A DNA stretch of 64,000 nt from Amycolatopsis sp. 195334CR (GTDB lineage Bacteria > Actinomycetota > Actinomycetes > Mycobacteriales > Pseudonocardiaceae), in the NCBI RefSeq assembly GCF_017309385.1, contig NZ_JAFJMJ010000001.1:682001-746000 (forward strand). Reading direction: 5' to 3'. The notes beneath the pieces are model-generated. The model was not told the DNA's origin. It made no database searches and worked only from the letters and a program-made list of their open reading frames with translations. Both the position numbers and the translations under genes were made by a program. Of the stretch, positions 17,399-25,070 are shown piece by piece (the first letter of the stretch is position 1; each line of letters opens with the position of its first letter).

Positions 17399-17487
17399 GC
17401 CCTGTCCTCCACGCCGTTTTACTGTTACCCGGAGTCCATCTTACTTGGAGTAGGTTACCGGCGGTAGATGGTCGGTAGAGTGGGCGC
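17399..17487. promoter_or_regulatory. divergent promoter region of monooxygenase and TetR
   Basis: An 89-base spacer, richer in A/T than its surroundings, holds a small palindrome TACT-TGG-AGTA and two GTTACC/GGTTACC blocks. It is the likely operator region for the adjoining TetR protein; the exact site is not clear. Confidence 0.4.
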
Positions 17488-18099
17488 ATGACAACCGAGC
17501 AGGCCCCGCGGCGCAAGCGCATGCCCCGCGCCGAGCGCGAGCGCCAGATGGTGGAGGTGGCCGAGGCGGTCTTCGCCGAACGCGGGTACGTGGCCGCGTC
17601 GATGGACGACATCGCCGAACGGGTCGGCGTCTCGAAGCCGATGCTCTACGAGTACTTCAACTCGAAGGAAGGCCTGCTGCTGGCGTGCATCGGGCAGGCG
17701 CGGGCCGAACTGCGCGTGGCCACCGAAGAGGCGGTCTCGCTGGCCGAGGACGCCGAGGACGCGCTGCGCCGCGGCCTGCTCGCCTTCTTCGTGTTCATCC
17801 GCGAGCGGCGGCAGTCGTGGTCGCTGCTGCGGCACGAGATGACGCTGATCGGCACCCCGGCGGCGGACGGCATCGAGGCCACCCGGCGGCAGCAGACCGA
17901 TCTGATCGCCGCGCTGATGGCCGGTTACTTCAGTGCCGCCTCACCCCTGCAGGTGGAGGCTTCCGCCGAATTCGTCGTGGGTGCCTGCGAACGGCTGGCG
18001 ATCTGGTGCGAACGCCACGACGAAATCACCCCAGAGATGGCCACCGGGTACGCGATGGACCTGTTGTGGGGCGGATTACACGAACGCACTATCACCTGA
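17488..18099 (+). CDS. TetR-family transcriptional regulator
   Basis: A 203-residue TetR protein with HTH at about residues 20-65 (AEAVFAERGYVAASMDDIAE, then KPMLYEYFNSKEGL) and a helical effector domain. It is divergent from the monooxygenase, 89 bases apart, and most likely represses it and itself. The effector would then be the monooxygenase substrate or a mimic. Confidence 0.9.
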   Translation: MTTEQAPRRKRMPRAERERQMVEVAEAVFAERGYVAASMDDIAERVGVSKPMLYEYFNSKEGLLLACIGQARAELRVATEEAVSLAEDAEDALRRGLLAFFVFIRERRQSWSLLRHEMTLIGTPAADGIEATRRQQTDLIAALMAGYFSAASPLQVEASAEFVVGACERLAIWCERHDEITPEMATGYAMDLLWGGLHERTIT

Positions 18100-18251
18100 G
18101 CCATCAACCAACTACCCAAAGTAGCTTTTTCCCGGTTAGCTGTGACACAGCGTCGCTCGTGCGGTATCGATAGAACCGCCGACGGATCTACAATGCCTCG
18201 GCACCAGCTTTCCCCGACCAGGGTGTCAGCTGCACGAGAGGGGTGGGGCGG

Positions 18252-18671
18252 ATGGCGGCGACCATCACGGCGACGTACACGCCGGAAGACGACGACTGGA
18301 CGGTGACCGTCACCGGTCCGGAGGAGACGCTGACCGGCAAGGCGCCCGGCATCATCGCCGCGCGCGACCGGGCGGACCAACTGGTGGAGAAGCTCGCCGG
18401 TGGCGCGAAGGCCACCGTGGTGCACCTGCTCAACGGCAGTGCGCTGGAGTTCACGCACGCGTACATGAGCGCCCGCCTGACCCGGCCGGAGGAGGCCGAG
18501 GCGCCGGCCGAAGAAGAGCAGCCGGAAGACTCGTCGAAGACGGAGCTGCAGGAAGCGATCGACGACGCCGACGGGGGTGGCGTGTTCACCGAACTCGGTG
18601 AGGCCATCGCCCCGCAGCGGCAGGAGACCAGCGACCCCGTCGAAGCGAAGCCGCCGGTCGCCAGCGCGTGA
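18252..18671 (+). CDS. conserved small hypothetical protein
   Basis: A 139-residue protein of no recognised family. Residues 1-75 look like a compact alpha-beta fold (TITATYTPEDDDWTVTVTG...DRADQLVEKLAGGAKATVVH). The rest is acidic and low-complexity (PEEAEAPAEEEQPEDSS). The first part reads like a HicB- or type II toxin-antitoxin-like small domain, but no partner is present. ATG at 18252 follows a G-rich ribosome-binding stretch. Its TGA stop lies in the first copy of a 35-bp tandem repeat. Confidence 0.7.
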   Translation: MAATITATYTPEDDDWTVTVTGPEETLTGKAPGIIAARDRADQLVEKLAGGAKATVVHLLNGSALEFTHAYMSARLTRPEEAEAPAEEEQPEDSSKTELQEAIDDADGGGVFTELGEAIAPQRQETSDPVEAKPPVASA

Positions 18672-18770
18672 GCTAGCGGATCAGCTTCCGCAGCAGCAGG
18701 GCGTGAGCTAGCGGATCAGCTTCCGCAGCAGCAGCGCGTGAGCTAGCGGATCAGCTTCCGCAGCAGCAGG
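18666..18770. repeat. 35-bp tandem repeat, three copies, across two convergent stop codons
   Basis: Three head-to-tail 35-base units (18666-18700, 18701-18735, 18736-18770) are identical except for one base in the middle copy. Each unit contains TGAGCTAG, that is the TGA stop of the plus gene and the TAG stop of the minus gene, plus the codons for the minus-gene C-terminus. The plus gene stops in unit 1 and the minus gene stops in unit 3. Unit 2 is pure extra sequence. Confidence 0.95.
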
Positions 18771-18964
18771 GCGCCGATCAGCACCCCGGCGCCGATCAGC
18801 GGGTACTTGATCTTGGGCTCGCTCAGCTTGGCGAGCACGCTCGTCTTCGCGGTGTCCGCGAGCCGCTTGGGGTTGGCCTTGACGCTGAGCTCGTCCAGCG
18901 TGGACGCGAGCGCGTCGCGGGCCTTCTCGATCTCACGCTCAATGGTGTCCGGGTCGCGCGCCAC
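18743..18964 (-). CDS. DUF3618 family small membrane protein
   Basis: A 73-residue protein starting MARDPDTIEREIEKARDALA, the pattern of DUF3618 proteins of actinomycetes. It has an N-terminal amphipathic helix and one C-terminal membrane helix (YPLIGAGVLIGALLL). GTG at 18964 has GAGGAGGA upstream. Its last eight codons and stop lie in the third unit of the 35-bp repeat. The biochemical role of the family is not established. Confidence 0.85.
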   Translation of the reverse strand: MARDPDTIEREIEKARDALASTLDELSVKANPKRLADTAKTSVLAKLSEPKIKYPLIGAGVLIGALLLRKLIR

Positions 18965-19071
18965 GGGTCCTCCTCGCCAGGCAGCCTGTCGCAGGCCCCA
19001 ACGTTAGATCACCGGGCATCCGCCCGCCGATCCGACCCACCGGGCGCGGCGCTAGGCTGCACCCGCGAGCG

Positions 19072-19145
19072 GGGCCCGTAGCCCAATTGGCAGAGGCACA
19101 CGGTTTAGGTCCGTGCCAGTGTGAGTTCGAGTCTCACCGGGCCCA
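19072..19145 (+). tRNA. tRNA with UAG anticodon (leucine codon CUA), class I shape
   Basis: A complete cloverleaf of 74 bases: acceptor GGGCCCG/CGGGCCC (7 bp), D-arm with AATTGG, anticodon stem CACGG/CCGTG, loop TTTAGGT with anticodon TAG, T-arm GTGAG/CTCAC with TTCGAGT, discriminator A, no encoded CCA. The anticodon reads leucine codons. The variable region is only five bases (CCAGT), whereas bacterial leucine tRNAs normally have a long variable arm. A CCTCGC/GCGAGG hairpin at 19186-19203 could be its terminator. Confidence 0.85.
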
Positions 19146-19172
19146 CTCGATCCCCCGCACCCGCCCGGCCCC

Positions 19173-19294
19173 TCAGGCCGCCGCGCCTCGCAGCGACGCG
19201 AGGGCCCGGGACCAAGCGACCACCTCGTCGAGCAGTTCACGGTTTTCTTCAGCACCGCGGGCACCGAGTGGTTGTACTCCGGCGTGACAAAGAC
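19173..19294 (-). pseudogene. remnant of NADPH-dependent FMN reductase
   Basis: On the minus strand the frame reads VFVTPEYNHSVPAVLKKTVN, the flavin-binding signature of NADPH-dependent FMN reductases. After an internal deletion and frame change it continues as RELLDEVVAWSRALASLRG, which resembles the family's C-terminus, and stops at 19173. Most of the protein is missing. It abuts another gene fragment on the opposite strand. Confidence 0.6.
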
Positions 19295-19454
19295 GAACTT
19301 CTACGGCGACGGCCACAGCGAGCGCGTGGTCGGCGAACTGCTCACCGGGCGCCGCGACCGGTTCGTGCCCGCCACCGAGTTCAGCGTCGGCTTCCCCAGC
19401 GACTTCATCGCCGGGGTGGAGGCCGACGTGTTCGGAGCGGGCCGCGTCGCCTGA
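19291..19454 (+). pseudogene. remnant of aldo/keto reductase
   Basis: The plus-strand frame reads NFYGDGHSERVVGELLTGRR followed by DRFVPATEFS. This matches the aldo/keto reductase block around the catalytic tyrosine (YGxGxSExxLGxxLxGRRDxxVLATK). Only about 50 residues remain, with no start. The stop TGA at 19452-19454 lies inside a strong hairpin. Fragment edges are approximate. Confidence 0.6.
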
Positions 19455-19488
19455 CCGCCCCGGAACTCGGTTCCGGGGCGGTCAGGCG
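19448..19488. terminator. very strong hairpin terminator
   Basis: Perfect 19-base arms (CGCCTGACCGCCCCGGAAC and its complement) surround a TCG loop. It ends five bases before the stop of the glycosyltransferase gene and overlaps the stop of the aldo/keto reductase remnant, so it would terminate transcription from either side. Confidence 0.8.
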
Positions 19489-19492
19489 GGGA

Positions 19493-20830
19493 TCAGCGAG
19501 CGGAGCGGTGGAACTCGGCCAGCTTCTCCAGCTCCGGGATGATGCCCGCCGGGGTCGGCCGGGCCAGCCACGCGTCGTGCATGGACTTGGCCGCGGCGGC
19601 GTAGGACGGGTCCTCCAGCACCGCGACCAGCGCGGCGCGGATCTCCTCGGCGGACTGGGTGATGCGGTTGATCTGCACGCCCGCACCGGTTTCCTTGACC
19701 AGCCGCGCGGTGAGCCACGCGTCGACGCTGCGCTCGGTGACGGTGACCGAGATCGAATCGCCCTCGCCGCTGAAGACCATCCGCTGCGGTTCCTCGGTGT
19801 CGGCGATGACGTGCGGGATGCCGGCCGCGAGGGTGGCCACGAACGAGCCGCTGCCGCCGTGGTGGATGGCCGCGACGCAGGTCGGCAGCAGGCTGGTCAA
19901 CGGCACGTAGTCGACCACGCGCAGGTTCTCCGGCACCGGCGGCGCGCCGACCAGCTGGTTGTCGTTGAACGTGCCGATGACCTCGATGTCCAGGCCCTTG
20001 ATCGCCTCGAAGATCTTGGGGATGAGGTCGACGCCCTCGTGGTACGCCCGGGTCGAGACCCCGACGGTCAGCGCCACGCGCGGCCGCTCGGTGGGCTCGT
20101 GCAGCCACTCCGGCAGCACCGCGCCGCCGTTGTAGGGGACCCAGCGGACGGGCACGGTGGAGATGTTCTTCGACAGGCGCATCGACGTGGACGGGATCGC
20201 GTCGACGGTGAAGTGCCCGAGCAGCACGGAATCGTCGACCTCGACGCCGTGCCGGTCACCCAGCGCGCGCAGCGAGATCGCCAGCGGGTTCTCCGGCGTG
20301 TCGTGCCCTTCGGCCCGCCGCTCGGCGAACTTCTCGATCGCCCAGCCGCCGTAGTCCGGGCCGTTGAGCACGCGGCCCGACGCCGCGCCCGCGGCCTTGG
20401 CGACGATCCCGCCGCACGGGAACCAGGACTCCCACAGCACCAGGTCCGGCTTCCACTGCTTCGCGAAGGCGATCAGGTTGTCGACGTCCTCACGGGGCTC
20501 CGGCGGCAGGTAGTACCGGGCCGAGAACAGGAAGAACTGGTAGTAGGCGTCCCAGTTGTCCCGCTCGTCGCCGGTCAGGTCGAGCTTGGCCGCCAGCTCC
20601 TCCATCTCCTCCGGGCTGGGCAGCAGGCCGTACTTCGCCCAGTTCTGCAGCGAATGCGGCTCCGGCTCGCCGGTCTTGATGGTGGGCAGGCCCGAGGCGA
20701 CGATCTGCTCCTCGGCGCCGGGCGGGCAGGCCACGACGACCTCGTGCCCCTCGGCCTGCAGCGCCTGCGCGTGCGGGGTGAGGTGGTTCAGGTGGGTGAC
20801 GTGCGGGAAGCCGGTCACGAGGACTCGCAT
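19493..20830 (-). CDS. macrolide-type deoxysugar glycosyltransferase (GT1)
   Basis: A 445-residue GT-B enzyme of the natural-product GT1 family (EryCIII/DesVII/TylM2-like). The N-terminus reads RVLVTGFPHVTHLNHLTPHA and the nucleotide-sugar-binding C-domain has PEWLHEPTERPRVALTVG and AAIHHGGSGSFVATLAAGIP. It should move an NDP-activated deoxysugar to a natural-product aglycone. The closest relatives by style often need a P450-like helper protein (DesVIII/EryCII), and none is encoded here. GAGGAG precedes ATG at 20830. It is the second gene of a minus-strand pair behind the N-methyltransferase. Confidence 0.9.
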   Translation of the reverse strand: MRVLVTGFPHVTHLNHLTPHAQALQAEGHEVVVACPPGAEEQIVASGLPTIKTGEPEPHSLQNWAKYGLLPSPEEMEELAAKLDLTGDERDNWDAYYQFFLFSARYYLPPEPREDVDNLIAFAKQWKPDLVLWESWFPCGGIVAKAAGAASGRVLNGPDYGGWAIEKFAERRAEGHDTPENPLAISLRALGDRHGVEVDDSVLLGHFTVDAIPSTSMRLSKNISTVPVRWVPYNGGAVLPEWLHEPTERPRVALTVGVSTRAYHEGVDLIPKIFEAIKGLDIEVIGTFNDNQLVGAPPVPENLRVVDYVPLTSLLPTCVAAIHHGGSGSFVATLAAGIPHVIADTEEPQRMVFSGEGDSISVTVTERSVDAWLTARLVKETGAGVQINRITQSAEEIRAALVAVLEDPSYAAAAKSMHDAWLARPTPAGIIPELEKLAEFHRSAR

Positions 20831-20906
20831 CGAAATATCTCCTCAACGTTGGTGGGCGTCGTTTTTCTGGACGTCGTTTCGGCCGACGCTGCCGGGCGTC
20901 CTCGGC

Positions 20907-21638
20907 CTACTTGCGGACGCCGACGAAGATGCCGGGGCTGGTCGCCCGGCCGTCGCCCAACCGCAGGGCGGGCACGAACTCGACGGTGCAGCCGGCCCGT
21001 TCGAAGGCCGACTCGTACTCCTCGCGGGTGAACAGGCCGACCGACAGGACGGAGGAGAACTTCCGGATGCCGTCGGAGTCGGCCACGATCGCCTCGAAGG
21101 CGATGCGGCTGCGCCCGTCCTGCACGGTGGAGTGGCTGACGCGAGCCACCACGCGACCGTCCTCTTCGGCCAGGTGGCTGCCGATGTAGCCGTCGATGAA
21201 CAGCTCGGGGAACCACCACGGCTCGACGATCACCACCCCGCCCGGCACGGTGTGCGCGGCCATCCTGGCGACCGTGGCCGCCACCTCCTCGGCGGAGCCG
21301 ACCTCGCCGATCGCGTTGCCGAGGCAGGTGACCGCGTCGAAGGTGCGGCCGAGGTCGAAGTTCACCATGTTGCCGAGGTGGACGGCGGACTGCGAGAGCC
21401 GGGTGGTCGCGACGTCGCGCATGGCCGGCGTGAGCTCGACGCCCTCCACGTGGTCGAACCTCTTCGCGAACGCGGCCAGGTGGGCACCGGTGCCGCAGGC
21501 GACGTCCAGCACGCTCTTGGCCTCGGGGAAGCGGGACAGGATCAGCTGGGCGTGCTTCTCGGTCTCGGCGTCGAAGTCCTTGCCGCGGCTGTTGAAGACG
21601 AGTTCGTACAGTTCGGCGTGCTCTGGGTCGTAGTCCAT
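20907..21638 (-). CDS. NDP-aminosugar N-methyltransferase (DesVI/TylM1-like)
   Basis: A 243-residue SAM-dependent methyltransferase. The start MDYDPEHAELYELVFNSRGK, the SAM motif VLDVACGTGAHL and the later EPWWFPELFIDGY match the family that N,N-dimethylates 3-amino or 4-amino deoxysugars (DesVI, TylM1, SpnS). ATG at 21638 is preferred because GGAGGAGG lies directly upstream; an open frame extends to 21668. It is divergent from the aminotransferase operon and precedes the glycosyltransferase, so it probably methylates the amino group installed by that aminotransferase. Confidence 0.9.
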   Translation of the reverse strand: MDYDPEHAELYELVFNSRGKDFDAETEKHAQLILSRFPEAKSVLDVACGTGAHLAAFAKRFDHVEGVELTPAMRDVATTRLSQSAVHLGNMVNFDLGRTFDAVTCLGNAIGEVGSAEEVAATVARMAAHTVPGGVVIVEPWWFPELFIDGYIGSHLAEEDGRVVARVSHSTVQDGRSRIAFEAIVADSDGIRKFSSVLSVGLFTREEYESAFERAGCTVEFVPALRLGDGRATSPGIFVGVRK

Positions 21639-21860
21639 CCCTGCTCCTCCTCCAGACCGGAGCCGCACCCCGGCTTGCCGTCAGGTCGGCTGTGCCAGCG
21701 TCACGCCGCTGGGCGGGCCGCCGCATCTCCTGGCTTGCGCCCGTCGCGACGGCGCGTGGTCAGCCCGCGCAGGTGCGCAGGACAAAGGAAGGCCGCCGCC
21801 GCCCGTTGTGCCAGCATCGATCGGTGGACAGGGGTGACCCGCGCGTGAAGGGGTGCACGA
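21639..21860. promoter_or_regulatory. divergent promoter region of the sugar cassette
   Basis: A 222-base spacer separates the N-methyltransferase and aminotransferase starts. It contains a perfect 12-bp palindrome CCGTCGCGACGG at 21741-21752. AAGGGG at 21848-21853 serves the aminotransferase. No regulator gene lies inside the cassette. Confidence 0.4.
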
Positions 21861-23018
21861 ATGATCAACATGTTTCAGCCACAGGTCGGCGCCGAGGAAC
21901 TGGCCGCCGTCGCGGAGGTGTTCGACAGCCAGTGGCTGGGGTACGGCCCGCAGACCAAGGCGTTCGAGCAGGAGTTCGCCGACCACCTCGGCGTGCCGGC
22001 GGAGACGGTGCTGTTCATCAACTCCGCCACCGCCGGCCTGCACCTGGCGATGGAGCTGCTGAACATCGGTCCCGGTGACGAGGTCGTCTTCCCGTCGGTG
22101 AGCTTCCCCGCCAACGGCCACTGCGTCGCCGCCGCCGGCGCCACCCCGGTCTTCTGCGACGTCCGCCCGCGCACCCTCAACCCGACCGTCGACGACGTGC
22201 GGGCGGTGCTGACCCCGCGCACGAAGGCGGTCATGCTGCTGCACTACGGCGGACAGCCCGGCGACATCGTCGAAATCGCGCAGCTGTGCCAGGAACGCGG
22301 CATCCCGTTCATCGAGGACGCCGCCTGCGCCGTCGGGTCGAGCATCGACGGCCGGGCCTGCGGGACCTTCGCCGACATCGCCATCTGGAGCTTCGACTCG
22401 CGCAAGATCATGACCACCGGCGACGGCGGCATGATCTACGTCCGCGACCCGCAGCTGGCGCGCCGCGCGCACCGCCTGGCCTACCAGGGTCTCGACGACC
22501 GGGGCGCGTTCGCCGCGATGAAGAACAACGGCACGCGCCGCTGGTGGGACCAGACCATCCACGAGGTCGGCAGGCGGCTGATCGGCAACGACCTGACCGC
22601 CGCCATCGGCCGCGTCCAGCTCGGCAAGCTGCCCGGCTTCATCCAGCGGCGCGGCGAGATCATGGCCCAGTACGACCGGCTGCTCGAAGGCGTTCCCGGC
22701 GTGCGGCGCCCGCCCGCCCTGCCCGAGGGCCACGTCTCGACGAACTACTTCTACTGGCTGCAGTTCGACGACGTGACCGTGCGCAACACCGTCGCCGAGG
22801 ACCTGCTGGAACTGGGCATCTACACCACCTACCGCTATCCGCCGCTGCACAAGGTCCCGCTGTTCGCCACCGGGGTGGAACTGCCGGGGACCGACGAGGC
22901 CGAGGCGATCACCCTGCTGCTGCCGCTGCACCAGTCGCTGACCGACGCCGAGGTCGAGCGCGTGGCGAGCAGCCTGATCTCGGTCCTCGACCGCCGCAGG
23001 CTCCGCGAGGCCGGGTAG
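21861..23018 (+). CDS. NDP-hexose aminotransferase (DegT/DnrJ/EryC1/StrS family)
   Basis: A 385-residue PLP enzyme that adds an amino group to a keto-deoxysugar from glutamate. The PLP lysine is K182 in SFDSRKIMTTGDGG. EDAACAVGS carries the PLP-ring-binding residues. The TTGDGG context around the lysine resembles C4-aminotransferases (DesI, SpnR) more than the NLGALGDAG pattern of C3 enzymes such as DesV and TylB. This points to C4 amination, though the call is from recalled motifs. AAGGGG lies seven bases before ATG. First gene of a five-gene operon. Confidence 0.92.
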   Translation: MINMFQPQVGAEELAAVAEVFDSQWLGYGPQTKAFEQEFADHLGVPAETVLFINSATAGLHLAMELLNIGPGDEVVFPSVSFPANGHCVAAAGATPVFCDVRPRTLNPTVDDVRAVLTPRTKAVMLLHYGGQPGDIVEIAQLCQERGIPFIEDAACAVGSSIDGRACGTFADIAIWSFDSRKIMTTGDGGMIYVRDPQLARRAHRLAYQGLDDRGAFAAMKNNGTRRWWDQTIHEVGRRLIGNDLTAAIGRVQLGKLPGFIQRRGEIMAQYDRLLEGVPGVRRPPALPEGHVSTNYFYWLQFDDVTVRNTVAEDLLELGIYTTYRYPPLHKVPLFATGVELPGTDEAEAITLLLPLHQSLTDAEVERVASSLISVLDRRRLREAG

Positions 23019-23024
23019 GCGGAC

Positions 23025-23627
23025 ATGAAGGTCCGCGAACTCGCCGTGGCGGGCGCTCTTGAGCTGACGCCGAGCGTGCTCAACGACGACCGCGGGCTGT
23101 TCGTCTCGCCGTTCCAGGAAACGCACTTCCAGCGGGCGACCGGCCAGCGGCTGTTCACCGTGGCGCAGACCAACCACAGCCTGTCCCGCCGGGACGTGGT
23201 CCGGGGCATCCACTTCACCGTGACCCCGCCCGGCTGCGCCAAGTACGTCTACTGCGCGGCGGGGTCGGCGCTCGACATCGTCGTGGACATCCGCGTCGAC
23301 TCGCCGACGTTCGGCCGCTGGGACGTGGTGGAGGTCAACCCGACGTACTTCCGCTCGGTCTACTTCCCGGTCGGCGTCGGGCACATGTTCGTCGCGCTCG
23401 AGGACAACACGGTGATGTGCTACATGATCTCCGGCGAGTACGTCCCGGAGCACGAGCTGGGGTTGTCACCGCTCGACCCCGAGCTCGACCTGCCACTGCC
23501 GAAGGAACCGATCCTGTCCGCGCGCGACCAGGTCGCGCCGACCCTCGCCGAGGCCGAGCAGGAGGGCTGGCTGCCGCGCTACTACGAGTGCGTGGACGTG
23601 GAGGAAGAGCTCCACGAGCGCAGTTGA
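23025..23627 (+). CDS. dTDP-4-keto-6-deoxyhexose epimerase (RmlC-like)
   Basis: A 200-residue cupin epimerase. The catalytic histidine is H63 in VVRGIHF, the substrate-binding lysine is in CAKYVYC, and DIRVDSPTFGRW and the tyrosines near 133-139 (CYMISGEY) match RmlC-type active sites. It epimerises C5, or C3 and C5, to give an L-configured or otherwise inverted sugar. It starts six bases after the aminotransferase stop. Relatives in sugar cassettes include EvaD and TylCVII. Confidence 0.92.
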   Translation: MKVRELAVAGALELTPSVLNDDRGLFVSPFQETHFQRATGQRLFTVAQTNHSLSRRDVVRGIHFTVTPPGCAKYVYCAAGSALDIVVDIRVDSPTFGRWDVVEVNPTYFRSVYFPVGVGHMFVALEDNTVMCYMISGEYVPEHELGLSPLDPELDLPLPKEPILSARDQVAPTLAEAEQEGWLPRYYECVDVEEELHERS

Positions 23628-23759
23628 AGAGACGTTGCCGAGCACGTCACGGGCACACACTGTTCACCAAGAGAGTCGCGCCGGGAGCTCCGGGAGCCGC
23701 GTGCGATCCATCCCGCCGGTCGGGTGCCGAACTCGATCGGCCGTCACCTGGAAGGCGCC

Positions 23760-25070
23760 ATGAACATCGCCGAGAACATGGCCATCGTCGAGTGCACCGC
23801 GTGCCGCATCTGCGGCAACACCGAGCTGCTGACCGTGCTGGACCTGGGGAACCAGGCGCTGACCGGCATCTTCCCCCGGCCGGGTCAGGTGGTGCCATCG
23901 GCGCCGCTGGAGCTGGTCCGGTGCGCCCCCGGCGGCTGCGGGCTGCTGCAGCTGCGGCACACCTCCGACCTGACGCTGATGTACGGCGAGCACTACGGCT
24001 ACCGCTCGAGCGTCCGCCCGTTCATGGTCAACCACCTGCACCGCAAGGTCGACGTGCTGACCGGCATGGTCGACCTGGACCGCGGCGACCTGGTGCTCGA
24101 CATCGGCAGCAACGACTCGACGCTGCTGCAGGGCTACCGCACCCCGGGGCTGACCAGGGTGGGCGTGGACCCGACCGGCGAGAAGTGGCGCGAGTACTAC
24201 CCCGCCGACATCGACCTGATCCCGGACTTCTTCACCAAGGCCGTCTACGCCGAGCAGTTCGGCACCCGCCAGGCCAAGATCGTCACCTCCATCGCGATGT
24301 TCTACGACCTGCCCGACCCGCTCGGGATCATGGCCGCCGTGCACGACATCCTCACCGACGACGGCGTGTGGATGATCGAGATGAGCTACGCGGTCCCGCT
24401 GCTGGAGACGCCGGTCTACGACGCGATCTGCCACGAGCACCTGGAGTACTACTTCCTGCGCCAGATCGAGTGGATGGCCGAGCGGGTCGGGCTGACCGTG
24501 TCCACCGCCGAGGTCACCGACGTCAACGGCGGCAGCCTGTGCGTGACGCTGGTGAAGAACCCGGCCAAGCACAAGATCGACACCGCGCAGATCGACCGGA
24601 TCCGGCAGTACGAGGCGTCCTTGGGGCTGGACACCGACGCGCCCTACGACGCCTTCACCCGCCGCGTCGAGCAGCACCGCGTCGACGTCCGGTCCTTTTT
24701 GGACGAATCGAAGGCGGCGGGCAAGCTGACCCTGGGCTACGGCGCGTCCACCAAGGGGAACGTGATCCTGCAGCACTGCGGGGTCACCACCGACGACCTG
24801 CCGTGCATCGGCGAGGTCAGCACCGAGAAGCACGGCCGGGTCACCCCCGGCACCGGCATCCCGATCGTCTCCGAGGAGGAGGCCAAGGCGCAGCGGCCGG
24901 ACCAGTTGCTGGTGCTGCCGTGGGGCTTCCGCGACGGGTTCGTCGAGCGGGAGCGGGACTACGTGGCGGGCGGCGGCAAGCTGGTGTTCCCGCTGCCGTC
25001 GGTCTCGGCGGACTCGTCGCCGTGGAGGAAGGGAGAGGACCGCGATGTCGACTCCGGCCGGCCGAGCTGA
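23760..25070 (+). CDS. NDP-hexose C-methyltransferase (TylCIII/EvaC-like)
   Basis: A 436-residue SAM-dependent C-methyltransferase of deoxysugar pathways. The N-terminal zinc-binding domain has CTACRICG and RCAPGGCGLLQL, the SAM motif is LVLDIGSNDSTLL, and the long C-terminal domain has YGASTKGNVILQHCG. Enzymes of this build add a methyl branch at C3 (TylCIII, EryBIII, EvaC). ATG at 23760 with GGAAGG upstream is preferred over 23724. Its 3' end overlaps the next gene by 26 bases. Confidence 0.92.
   Translation: MNIAENMAIVECTACRICGNTELLTVLDLGNQALTGIFPRPGQVVPSAPLELVRCAPGGCGLLQLRHTSDLTLMYGEHYGYRSSVRPFMVNHLHRKVDVLTGMVDLDRGDLVLDIGSNDSTLLQGYRTPGLTRVGVDPTGEKWREYYPADIDLIPDFFTKAVYAEQFGTRQAKIVTSIAMFYDLPDPLGIMAAVHDILTDDGVWMIEMSYAVPLLETPVYDAICHEHLEYYFLRQIEWMAERVGLTVSTAEVTDVNGGSLCVTLVKNPAKHKIDTAQIDRIRQYEASLGLDTDAPYDAFTRRVEQHRVDVRSFLDESKAAGKLTLGYGASTKGNVILQHCGVTTDDLPCIGEVSTEKHGRVTPGTGIPIVSEEEAKAQRPDQLLVLPWGFRDGFVERERDYVAGGGKLVFPLPSVSADSSPWRKGEDRDVDSGRPS

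Noticed and set aside
18666..18770. CRISPR or transposon end in the 35-bp repeat
   Set aside because: Units are directly adjacent without spacers and derive from the two flanking genes' own 3' ends.
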